Of a DNA stretch of 15,587 nt, positions 7,086-14,215 are shown one piece after another. Made by a program: the position numbers and the translations under genes. The stretch comes from an uncultured Dorea sp. GTDB lineage: Bacteria > Bacillota > Clostridia > Lachnospirales > Lachnospiraceae. Each line of letters starts with the position of its first letter. Positions within the stretch are counted from its first letter, which is position 1. The stretch spans positions 1-15,587 of the forward strand of contig CAQNVT010000076.1 in the NCBI GenBank assembly GCA_948844705.1. The letters are read 5' to 3'. Under the pieces are notes generated by a model. That model saw only the letters and a list, made by a program, of their open reading frames with translations. It ran no database searches and was not told where the DNA came from.

Positions 7086-8525
7086 TTATGAGGCATCCGC
7101 CGCGGCCGGCTCCGGAGCTACATAAGCATCCCCCAATGCAATCTTCTCAAGGTATTCCCGTACGGAGGCTTTATTCTTTTTAAACAGTACGAACAGCACA
7201 AGATATACTGCGATCACCGCTATGATAATGACCGGATTCATTGTTAAAAATGCCATTGTGATAAGTCCTGCCGTGCAGTTTGACATAATGTATCCGATGA
7301 TCAGCGTGCCTCCCGCCAGCGCCGTTACCGCCGCTTCAAATCCCGCGTCCGCAGCCACCTGCGTAAAGGTTTCCGCCCAGTAGGAGCACATCATGGTCTT
7401 TGCACAGAATACGATACAAGCCATGATCCACGCTTTGATTACATTTCCGTTGCACAGAGATACCGGAATCTCAACCATATAAGGAAGCGACGGAAGCACC
7501 ATCAGCGGTACGACCACATTTCCCGGAAGGATAAATGCCAGCAGTACGCAGACCGGAATCACCAGAAGTCCTGTTGTAAGCGTAGCCGTCTCTCCATAGC
7601 CGAGCGCATCGTTTACTGCGATGATAAATTCTCTGTCTTCCCCGTATTTGCTCTTTTTGAGAGTCTTTCTGGAATAATCTGTAAGGGCCGTAAAGCCGGA
7701 GGCAAACAATCCCGCAATCTTCGGGAATATCGCCATAACTGCCGAACAGGTAATCGCAACATTCAGTACGCTTCCCCACGCCGGCATGCTCCCCAGCTGA
7801 TAATAATTTCCTACGATACCAAGGAACAGGCCTACCACCAGGCCAATGTACATAGGCTCTCCCAGGAATCCGATCTTCCTGCGGATGGACGCCGGGTCTG
7901 CCTTGATCTTATCGAGTCCCAGCTTATTGAAAACAATATTAAGTACCAGGTACATCGGCGCGTCTCCGTTGTGGTGCGGGGCCGTCATCGCACAGCCCGG
8001 ATAATGGTAATAGGTGGACCATCTCTTCTGGATCACCTCGGCGATCAGAAGCGTGACCATATTGACAAACAGCATCAGCACGAAGGCCATCACCAGATTG
8101 TGCTTCAGCTGATACAGCATAGAGCCCCATACGATGATCGAGTAATTGTTCCACAGGTCCGAGGGCATAAAAATGTCCGTCCACTTTACCAGCCATAAAA
8201 TGATCTGGAACAAAAGCCCCACTCCGATAAACATCATGCCGATATCCGTAGAATATGCCACGGAAGCAACCGCCTGCCATCCGATATCCAGCGCCTTAAG
8301 ATCCAGGCCTACTGCCTCTACAAACTGCTGGATCAGCGGAGAGAGCACCGCACCGAATTCCGCCGTAATAAACGTCATACCCTTTAATCCCACACCGACA
8401 AGTACTGCGGATGAAAATGCTTTTTTCGTAGGTGTTTTAAAAATTTTACATATGATAAAGATCATGACCGGAACCATCAGCTCTTTACCAAATGTATCAA
8501 ATATTAGCTTTAGTGTCTCAAACAT
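7086..8525 (-). CDS. PTS galactitol-family transporter subunit IIC
   Basis: This 479-residue polytopic membrane protein is the sugar-translocating subunit of a phosphotransferase system. Long hydrophobic helices cover most of its length, beginning near residue 17. The region LLVIPVCVLLAFILPGN followed by a LPYMVEIPVSLCNGN-type segment resembles GatC of the galactitol (Gat) family, as does the preceding DALGYG segment where GatC has a GHPATI motif. The C-terminus is an Ala/Pro-rich tail. The ATG at 8525 is preceded by GGAAGGAG eight bases upstream; a TTG codon at 8543 in the same frame only translates that ribosome site and is rejected. It is the third gene of an IIA-IIB-IIC set. Gat-family transporters take up galactitol and other pentitols or hexitols, so a polyol-like substrate is likely but not identified. 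Confidence 0.9.
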   Translation of the reverse strand: MFETLKLIFDTFGKELMVPVMIFIICKIFKTPTKKAFSSAVLVGVGLKGMTFITAEFGAVLSPLIQQFVEAVGLDLKALDIGWQAVASVAYSTDIGMMFIGVGLLFQIILWLVKWTDIFMPSDLWNNYSIIVWGSMLYQLKHNLVMAFVLMLFVNMVTLLIAEVIQKRWSTYYHYPGCAMTAPHHNGDAPMYLVLNIVFNKLGLDKIKADPASIRRKIGFLGEPMYIGLVVGLFLGIVGNYYQLGSMPAWGSVLNVAITCSAVMAIFPKIAGLFASGFTALTDYSRKTLKKSKYGEDREFIIAVNDALGYGETATLTTGLLVIPVCVLLAFILPGNVVVPLMVLPSLPYMVEIPVSLCNGNVIKAWIMACIVFCAKTMMCSYWAETFTQVAADAGFEAAVTALAGGTLIIGYIMSNCTAGLITMAFLTMNPVIIIAVIAVYLVLFVLFKKNKASVREYLEKIALGDAYVAPEPAAADAS

Positions 8526-8546
8526 CTCTTCTTCTCCTTCCAATAA

Positions 8547-8846
8547 CTACAGCTTTAGCTTTCCGACTACATTCATCAGTTCCTCAATAAACTCGTCCTC
8601 ATTAAGGCCTACAAGAAAGCCGGTTGCATTCAGAAGCGGCAGTCCGTAGCTGTCATCTACCGGACTGGTATACGCGATCAGATCGTATTCCGCCGAGCTT
8701 ACCGCCACTGCAACTCCCCCGGGCGCGACCTCTGTGGCTTCTACCTCGTAGCCCTTCTCCTCCAGAACGTCCGTAAGCTTGGATGTCAGCATCGCTGAGC
8801 TTACGGTTCCTGAACCGCACACAGATAAAATTCTTACTGCTCTCAT
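8547..8846 (-). CDS. PTS galactitol-family subunit IIB
   Basis: This 99-residue cytoplasmic protein has the small alpha/beta fold of GatB-type IIB subunits. The phosphorylated cysteine is Cys10 in the loop VCGSGTVSSAM, right after the first strand (VRILSV), as expected for the family. It receives phosphate from IIA and passes it to the sugar bound by IIC. AAAGGAG lies nine bases before the ATG. It sits 24 bases after the IIA gene and 21 bases before IIC, consistent with one transcript and stoichiometric expression. Confidence 0.93.
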   Translation of the reverse strand: MRAVRILSVCGSGTVSSAMLTSKLTDVLEEKGYEVEATEVAPGGVAVAVSSAEYDLIAYTSPVDDSYGLPLLNATGFLVGLNEDEFIEELMNVVGKLKL

Positions 8847-8870
8847 ACTCTTTACTCCTTTCGTTATAAT

Positions 8871-9326
8871 TTATTCTTCAAGAGAACCAAGCAGTGATAT
8901 GATCTCCGCTTTATTCTCTGAATTACGTATTCTGGTCAGTGTCTCACTGTCCTGAATGATCTGCATCATCCTTTTCAGCATATCGATCTGCTGGTGAGAA
9001 TCCTTCACAACAAGAGGAAGGATCACCTCGCAGTCCAAAACCTGCTCCTTCATCCCCATCATACTGAATTTTACCGGTCTGACAGGTATGATCACACCTA
9101 CTGCCGGATGGTTGACCAGCTGATTATTCGTATGCGGAATCGCTATATTAATTCCCTTTCCCGGAAGTCCGGTGGGATACTCCTGCTCCCTCTTTACTAC
9201 CGCATCTGCGTATCCTTCCTTCACATAGCCATTCTCCTCAAATAATCCTGCCGCAAGCCGGATGCAGTCCTCCGCCGTTTCAACATCAGCCCCTATTACT
9301 ATGAGGCTCTCGTTTAATAGTGACAT
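8871..9326 (-). CDS. PTS fructose/mannitol/galactitol-type subunit IIA
   Basis: This 151-residue cytoplasmic IIA protein carries the phosphorylated histidine His65 in the motif IAIPHTN, typical of GatA/FruA-type IIA domains. Length and strand order match a free-standing IIA subunit. It takes phosphate from HPr, presumably the copy encoded at 13,715-13,975, and passes it to Cys10 of IIB. GGAGGT precedes the ATG by about six bases. It is the first gene after a 148-base gap that contains a possible secondary promoter, so the transporter genes may be transcribed both from the operon promoter and locally. Confidence 0.93.
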   Translation of the reverse strand: MSLLNESLIVIGADVETAEDCIRLAAGLFEENGYVKEGYADAVVKREQEYPTGLPGKGINIAIPHTNNQLVNHPAVGVIIPVRPVKFSMMGMKEQVLDCEVILPLVVKDSHQQIDMLKRMMQIIQDSETLTRIRNSENKAEIISLLGSLEE

Positions 9327-9379
9327 CTTTACACCTCCGCCAAATTCACTAAAGTATTTTCTTAAGCTGCTTCTATCGT

Positions 9380-9409
9380 ATTACATGTATCCGTCTAATT
9401 TAAGTCCAA
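9380..9409 (-). promoter_or_regulatory. Possible promoter for the IIA-IIB-IIC segment
   Basis: On the minus strand TTGGAC (9404-9409) and TGTAAT (9380-9385) are separated by 18 bases. They would give a 5' leader of about 46 bases before the IIA ATG. The -10 element matches the consensus at five of six positions and the -35 at three. It lies in the 148-base gap 9,327-9,474, which is A/T-rich, holds no gene that I can see, and has no evident terminator. Confidence 0.3.
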
Positions 9410-9474
9410 CTCTTTTCACATTTTTCATACTTTTCCATGCATTCTTCTGTTCTTTTTGTGCATTTTATACAGTT

Positions 9475-9885
9475 CTATGGCTTCCAGAAAACCGTAAACA
9501 AAATTCCCAGAAGCACAATTGCCGCTCCCGCCAGACGGACGCCCTTCACCGTCCTTTTTACGCCGTATTTTTCAAAAAACCAGCTGGTCACATAAATTGA
9601 CGGACTGATCATAAGAATAACTCCAAGCCCTGTCATAGGCAGATACATAAAGCGAAAGTTCATTTTATATCCGAAAATCACAAGATTCATCAGCACAAAT
9701 ACAGCCGCTGCTATGTACAGAATATTTTTCTTTTTTGATGATGTACTTTCAATATACCGCTTCATATCCTGATAGCACTGTATACCGCAGCAGTAAATAT
9801 CATACTCTTCCTTTTTCCCTGCCCGAAGGATGTGCTTTGTCTTTCCTGCCGGCTTACCGCAATACATACAGATCCTCTGTTCCAT
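9475..9885 (-). CDS. Small zinc-ribbon membrane protein, function unknown
   Basis: I do not recognise this 136-residue protein. Its N-terminus has a possible metal site with Cys6, Cys9 (CMYC) and, after a charged stretch, Cys32, Cys33 and Cys37 (CCGIQC), resembling a treble-clef or zinc ribbon. A lysine-rich linker (about 50-54) leads to three predicted membrane helices near residues 54-72, 79-102 and 116-134. The basic linker suggests that the cysteine domain faces the cytoplasm. GGGGA lies about eight bases upstream of the ATG. It is 14 bases downstream of Enzyme I and before the PTS transporter genes, so it is co-transcribed with them. It is not a known PTS component. A regulatory, assembly or metal-sensing role near the transporter is possible but unsupported. 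Confidence 0.75.
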   Translation of the reverse strand: MEQRICMYCGKPAGKTKHILRAGKKEEYDIYCCGIQCYQDMKRYIESTSSKKKNILYIAAAVFVLMNLVIFGYKMNFRFMYLPMTGLGVILMISPSIYVTSWFFEKYGVKRTVKGVRLAGAAIVLLGILFTVFWKP

Positions 9886-9899
9886 CTTTCATTCCCCAT

Positions 9900-11627
9900 T
9901 TATTTTTCTGCTTCTGCCGCCGCGGCTCTTAAAAGGTTCTCTGCCGCGGCTATCGTATCCTGATCCAGTACCTTTTCCGCAAAGTCCTTAAGCTTCTTAT
10001 ATTCTGATCTGCATATCAGGCTCTTCACCCTTCCGACCCGTGCCGGCACCATACTGAATTCATCCAGGCCGAGTCCGAGAAGAACCGGGACCAGCAGCTC
10101 GTCCGATGCCGCTTCCCCGCACATTCCCACAGGAATATGTTCGTTGTGGGCATTTTGTATCACAAGCCGTACCGCACGGAGCACAGAGAGATTACGGGAG
10201 GTGTACAGATACTGCACCTTTTCATTCATCCGGTCCGTCGCCGTCGTATACTGGATCAAATCATTTGTCCCGATGGAAAAGAAATCTGCCTCCCTCGCAA
10301 GCTTATCGCTTAAAAGAACTGCTGCCGGCGTCTCGATCATGATTCCCACCGGAATATCCGTTTTATACTTCTTTCCTTCTGCCTGAAGCTCATCTGCTGC
10401 TTCTCTGAGAAGTGCCTTTGCCGCTCTCAGCTCCTCAAGCGTCACGATCATGGGGAACATGATCTTCATATTTCCGTATACGGATGCCCTTAAAAGCGCC
10501 CGGAGCTGTGTTTTAAACATTTCTTTTCTGTCCAGGCACAACCGGATCGCCCGGTATCCCAGAAACGGATTATCCTCCCTGGGGAGCTCCATATAGTCTA
10601 ACTGCTTGTCGCCGCCGATATCCAATGTCCTTATAATCACTTCCTTGCCCTCTGAACGCTCAAGCACCTTCCGGTAAACCGCAAGCTGCTTCTCCTCCGA
10701 AGGATACTCTGTCTCATTCATGTATAAAAATTCCGTACGGAACAGTCCGATCCCGTCGCAAACATCCGCGTGAAAATCTTCCGTACTGTCTGAATCTCCT
10801 GCGTTGATGCAGACGGATACCTCTCTTCCGTCAAGCGTAACCGCCCTTCTTTTCGCCATTTCTAAAAAATGCTTCTTCTTTCGGTCTGCCTGTTCCTTTT
10901 CCTTAAGATACTTCTCCCTGAGAGCCTCGTCCGGATCCGTGACCGCGCAGCCCTCCGTACCATTTATGTATATACACTCACCGTCCCGGATCCCTTCGAA
11001 AATGCCCGATGCACCTACGACCGCCGGAATTCCCAGCGTCTTTGCAAGTATCACTGCATGAGAAGTCACGCCGCCCTTTTCTGTCACAAAGCCCCTTAAG
11101 CAGTTCTTGTCAAGCCTGACCGTATCTGCCGGGGTCAGATCCCGCGCAACGATGATAAAGGGCTCCTCCCATTCTTTACGGCTCTCCCGGGATGAAACAC
11201 CGTTAAGCCTTGCAATCAGCTCATTACATACATTTTCAATATCCGCACCGCGCTCGCGCATGTAGATGTCTTCCATCGCCGCAAACATCCGGCAGGTTTT
11301 CTCCATTTCCTGCCTGACTGCATAGTCAATATTGATATGTTCCTCACGGACTCTCTGCACCGCATTCTGAAAGAAGTAATCGTCGTTTGCAATCATCTTA
11401 TATGCCTTAAATATCTCTGCCGAATCCTGCCCCAGATCTTCAAGTGTCGTCTCATAGAGCCCGTCCAGCTCCCTGCTGTATTCCGCCTGAACCTTCTTAA
11501 AACGCTCTATCTCCTCCTCCGCATCCGAAACACTGCGAAGGAACACCGTACATTCCTTTGTTTCCGTCAAAACAGCCTTTCCAAGCGCCTGTCCTTCTGC
11601 ACCCGGAAGCCCTTCGTATCTTCTCAT
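9900..11627 (-). CDS. ptsI: PTS Enzyme I (PEP-protein phosphotransferase), operon-encoded copy
   Basis: This 575-residue cytoplasmic enzyme transfers phosphate from PEP to HPr, and its length matches canonical Enzyme I. The phosphorylated histidine is His190 in GGVTSHAVILA, next to the position of E. coli His189. The PEP-binding barrel shows GLFRTEFLYM, DIGGDKQ and the active-site cysteine in GMCGEAASD. The ATG at 11,627 has only AAGG next to it. A better AAGGAG lies 13 bases upstream and overlaps the regulator's stop codon, so initiation is probably coupled to translation of the regulator. Enzyme I normally sits with the general ptsH gene. Here it is in a substrate-specific operon with its own HPr, which suggests a dedicated phosphorelay, although I cannot see whether the genome has another copy. 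Confidence 0.95.
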   Translation of the reverse strand: MRRYEGLPGAEGQALGKAVLTETKECTVFLRSVSDAEEEIERFKKVQAEYSRELDGLYETTLEDLGQDSAEIFKAYKMIANDDYFFQNAVQRVREEHINIDYAVRQEMEKTCRMFAAMEDIYMRERGADIENVCNELIARLNGVSSRESRKEWEEPFIIVARDLTPADTVRLDKNCLRGFVTEKGGVTSHAVILAKTLGIPAVVGASGIFEGIRDGECIYINGTEGCAVTDPDEALREKYLKEKEQADRKKKHFLEMAKRRAVTLDGREVSVCINAGDSDSTEDFHADVCDGIGLFRTEFLYMNETEYPSEEKQLAVYRKVLERSEGKEVIIRTLDIGGDKQLDYMELPREDNPFLGYRAIRLCLDRKEMFKTQLRALLRASVYGNMKIMFPMIVTLEELRAAKALLREAADELQAEGKKYKTDIPVGIMIETPAAVLLSDKLAREADFFSIGTNDLIQYTTATDRMNEKVQYLYTSRNLSVLRAVRLVIQNAHNEHIPVGMCGEAASDELLVPVLLGLGLDEFSMVPARVGRVKSLICRSEYKKLKDFAEKVLDQDTIAAAENLLRAAAAEAEK

Positions 11628-11637
11628 CCTTATATCT

Positions 11638-13698
11638 TCACTCCTTTTCTTCTTCGTAGCAGTTTAAAATTCCCTCCACATGATTTTCTGTCTCAAAATA
11701 CCGGTAAATCGTCCGTAAAAGTCCCCAGTGCGCATAATTATCGATTGTAGAAAGACAAACGATGATGTACGCCTTTTTTCCGTCCGGACACTCGATCCCC
11801 GAACCGGAAACCATGATGACTACATCCACCTTCCCTTCCTCATCTCCCTGCATGGGACAATGGACAAGCATTACCTTCCTGTGCATCCGATAGGTATGCA
11901 TCTTGCCCCGGGCCATCAGATTTCCCAGCCTTCCGCAAAGCGACCCTTCCCCCGGCTGCAGGTATCTTCCTCCTGTCAATACGGCTCCCTCCCAGCTGGT
12001 ATGATGCGGAAGGAACACAAACTCCTCCTTCTTTATCTTATCCTTAAAGAGATCTGCCGGAGCCTCCTTAGAGCCTCCCGAATCATTTCCCCTGAAATAG
12101 CGGAAGAGCTCGAAATACAGGTTGCTGTTTTCCAGATACCCCGAGGTATTTCGGTTTACAATAGAAATAATGTCATTGATCCTTCTGTCATACCGCGCGA
12201 TCGCCTGATTTCCCTTCAAGACATCGATGATCCTCCTCTGGTCCGTCTCCGTGAGCACGGGATCGGTTTTTACAAGATAGTCACAATTTATTTCATTTTT
12301 CAGCTCTCCTACGACCACAACCAGAATATATTCCTCCAGCATCCATTCCCTGATCTTATTGCTGCTCGTAACGCTGTACTTAAATGTGATCCCGAGAAGC
12401 TGCTGCAGCTGCTCCTTTACCATCGTCGCAGTGGCCATATTTTCAGCTCCGATAATTAAGATCCCTTTTTCGCTGCTTTCATTGCTGAGCTCTATCATTT
12501 TTTCATTCAGATTGCTCGCCATATAGACACAGATATAGGCCAGCTCTTCATCCGATACCTCCTCCGGAAAAGCAGAATCTAATTCCTCAAAGGCCCTCTC
12601 TGTGATATCAAATACCATCGGATACATACGCTTTATGTCTCTGACCATCGGATTGTTCGCAGAAACGGCATATTTGAGCCGGTAGTAAAGCGGCCTTACG
12701 TGGTGCATCAGCTGCTTTTGCAAGTGCTCTCTGTCTGCAAAAAAGAGACAACCGATCCGCTCAAAATTTACAATCAGCTGTACACATATTTTTTCAATAT
12801 AGCTGTCCTCCCAGTCCTGCGAGAGAAAATCTACCGTCTGTATTCCCATAAGCAGAGACGTAATGTAGTAAATTTCAGAGGAGGGAATGATAATGTTGTG
12901 GATTTTCAGCTTTTCCGCGCTGATTTCCAGCGAGCGGTAGGACAGGGTGTTCATCAGGATATATTTTTCCTCGTCACTCATACAATTTTCGTAGCCCTTC
13001 ATACTGCGGATCAGCGCCATCTGTATCCTGAGACTCTCATATCCCACATTTGACAATATACATTCGCCCTTCGTGTCAATCTCATACTGATAGATCACAC
13101 TGTTGCACAGCTCATAAAAATCAATGTCATTTTCCGTCAGTATCTTAAGACTCCTCTGAAACAACTGCTTTACCGCCGCCCTTCCCTCCGTATTCAGAAG
13201 CTGCCTGATCTGTATCCCAAGCATTTTCCGGATGGTCGCTTCTTCTCCCCGTATTACATACCCTGATTTTACAGAGGTATCTAAAGAAAGCGCACTTTTC
13301 TCTAATTTTTTACGGATTTCCTTTATGTCAGTTAAAATTGTATTTCTGCTGACATCAAAATAGTCCTCCAGCTTTTGAACCGTAACAGCCTCATGGTATA
13401 ACGCGATATATATAATTTCCATCGAATGCCGCTCTGCTACAGAGAAAAAATAATTCTCTCTCTGGCTCATCCTTTTTTCCAGTCTTTTATAATCCGTGAC
13501 ATGTACCTTAACACTCTGCTCCGAAATCCATATTTCCCCCAGATGATCCTCAGCCAGCCAGTCATTGATCTTCTTTACGTCATAGTACAGAGTCCTTCTG
13601 GCGATGGCATAGCCATCCATCAGATTCCGGATCGTCATACCCTCACCTGACCTTAAAAGACTTCTGAGTATACTTGTCTGTCGGTTCTTTAACTCCAT
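11638..13698 (-). CDS. PRD-domain transcriptional activator with EIIB- and EIIA-like domains (MtlR/LicR type)
   Basis: This 686-residue protein is laid out like the BglG-family DNA-binding activators: two N-terminal helix-turn-helix domains (about 5-45 and 90-135), PRD1 (about 190-295), PRD2 (about 300-400), an EIIB-like domain (about 410-465) and an EIIA-like domain (about 525-680). Such proteins sense PTS flux through phosphorylation of PRD histidines. Here several usual sites are altered: PRD1 has Gln226 (SLRIQMA) where a histidine is common, PRD2 keeps His332/333 (LMHHVRPL) but has Tyr392 (YICVYMA) at its second site, and the EIIB-like loop reads IIGAENMA with no cysteine. The EIIA-like domain keeps PHH (565-567). 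It lies 16 bases after HPr and before Enzyme I, so it probably activates this operon. GAGGAGG sits just upstream of the ATG. Confidence 0.88.
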   Translation of the reverse strand: MELKNRQTSILRSLLRSGEGMTIRNLMDGYAIARRTLYYDVKKINDWLAEDHLGEIWISEQSVKVHVTDYKRLEKRMSQRENYFFSVAERHSMEIIYIALYHEAVTVQKLEDYFDVSRNTILTDIKEIRKKLEKSALSLDTSVKSGYVIRGEEATIRKMLGIQIRQLLNTEGRAAVKQLFQRSLKILTENDIDFYELCNSVIYQYEIDTKGECILSNVGYESLRIQMALIRSMKGYENCMSDEEKYILMNTLSYRSLEISAEKLKIHNIIIPSSEIYYITSLLMGIQTVDFLSQDWEDSYIEKICVQLIVNFERIGCLFFADREHLQKQLMHHVRPLYYRLKYAVSANNPMVRDIKRMYPMVFDITERAFEELDSAFPEEVSDEELAYICVYMASNLNEKMIELSNESSEKGILIIGAENMATATMVKEQLQQLLGITFKYSVTSSNKIREWMLEEYILVVVVGELKNEINCDYLVKTDPVLTETDQRRIIDVLKGNQAIARYDRRINDIISIVNRNTSGYLENSNLYFELFRYFRGNDSGGSKEAPADLFKDKIKKEEFVFLPHHTSWEGAVLTGGRYLQPGEGSLCGRLGNLMARGKMHTYRMHRKVMLVHCPMQGDEEGKVDVVIMVSGSGIECPDGKKAYIIVCLSTIDNYAHWGLLRTIYRYFETENHVEGILNCYEEEKE

Positions 13699-13714
13699 CG
13701 TCTCCTCCTCTCAT

Positions 13715-13975
13715 TTAATCCTTGAGGTTTTCAATCAGCTCTACCAGAGCTTTTCCGGCTTCCTCCTCATCCTCTCCTTCGATCTGAAGCGTAATCTCTG
13801 TGCCTTTATAGACTCCTCCTCCCAAAATACTGATGATGCTCTTAGGATTAATCCTTGCCGTTTCCGTCAGAATACAGATATCGCTCTTGAATTTGCCGCT
13901 GAGTGCCATCAGATCCGATGCCGGCCTTGCATGAAGGCCCGTTTCATTCATTACCTTTAATTTTGCTTTAAACAT
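13715..13975 (-). CDS. HPr-family phosphocarrier protein
   Basis: This 86-residue small phosphocarrier shuttles phosphate from Enzyme I to IIA and to PRD regulators. The active histidine is His15 in ETGLHARPAS and the regulatory serine is Ser46 in NPKSIISI, both at canonical positions, so it could also be a target of HPr kinase. The segment after Ser46 reads ILGGGVYKG and differs from the usual VMSLGV, which suggests a specialised paralogue rather than the housekeeping HPr. It is the first gene of the operon, follows AAGGAGGAG by six bases and is preceded by a 240-base region holding a candidate promoter. With Enzyme I and IIABC it makes the operon self-sufficient for phosphotransfer. Confidence 0.94.
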   Translation of the reverse strand: MFKAKLKVMNETGLHARPASDLMALSGKFKSDICILTETARINPKSIISILGGGVYKGTEITLQIEGEDEEEAGKALVELIENLKD

Positions 13976-14002
13976 CTTGTCTCCTCCTTGTATTTATGGC
14001 AA

Positions 14003-14100
14003 TTTGCACAATTTTTATGAGTTGATTATATATCGCATGTGCACTTTTATAAACTCCAAAAGTTTGCAGACTATTTTTCTTCATTTCTTGCACTTTTTGT
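14003..14100. repeat. Three copies of a TGCAC-plus-T-run motif in the operon promoter region
   Basis: On the plus strand the motif TTGCAC followed by a T-run recurs at 14003-14020 (TTTGCACAATTTTTATGA), 14038-14053 (TGTGCACTTTTATAAA) and 14088-14100 (TTGCACTTTTTGT). A fourth related copy, TTGTGCATTTTATA, occurs at 9456-9469 upstream of the IIA gene. These could be binding sites for the PRD activator. In A/T-rich DNA some recurrence by chance is expected. Confidence 0.3.
14025..14053 (-). promoter_or_regulatory. Candidate promoter of the HPr-led operon
   Basis: On the minus strand a perfect TATAAT (14025-14030) is preceded, after 17 bases, by TTTATA (14048-14053), a weak -35. Transcription would start near 14,018, leaving a leader of about 42 bases before the HPr ATG. 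A GTGCAC sequence lies inside the spacer and similar motifs flank it, so an activator may compensate for the weak -35. No sigma-54 type -24/-12 element was found. Confidence 0.5.
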
Positions 14101-14141
14101 TCTAATAAGGATTGTGCCCATATTTTGCGCAAATAAAAAAA

Positions 14142-14170
14142 TCTGATTATTCAAACATTCAATAATCAGA
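14142..14170. terminator. Bidirectional rho-independent terminator after argD
   Basis: TCTGATTATT (14142-14151) and AATAATCAGA (14161-14170) form a perfect 10-bp stem around a nine-base loop. An A-run lies before it (14135-14141) and a T-run after it (14172-14178), so it can end transcription on both strands. On the minus strand it lies about 46 bases after the argD stop and separates the arginine genes from the HPr-led operon. The rest of the 240-base gap 13,976-14,215 holds the operon promoter region and no gene. Confidence 0.9.
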
Positions 14171-14215
14171 CTTTTTTTATTGATATTTTTAATACTATAC
14201 TGCCTATTAATCCAC

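Noticed and set aside
8526..8543. TTG start for PTS IIC giving an acidic N-terminal extension
   Set aside because: Those codons are the ribosome-binding site itself read as protein; the ATG at 8525 is correctly spaced from it.
11728..12459. Open frame of about 243 codons on the plus strand, opposite the PRD regulator
   Set aside because: It mirrors the regulator's coding strand, shows no family motif, and nothing around it suggests a plus-strand promoter.
14100..14134. Possible sigma-54 promoter (GGGCAC) and TTTGCGCAAA palindrome upstream of HPr
   Set aside because: The -12 GC is missing at the required spacing and the regulator shows no sigma-54 activator ATPase motifs. The palindrome is short and next to the terminator.
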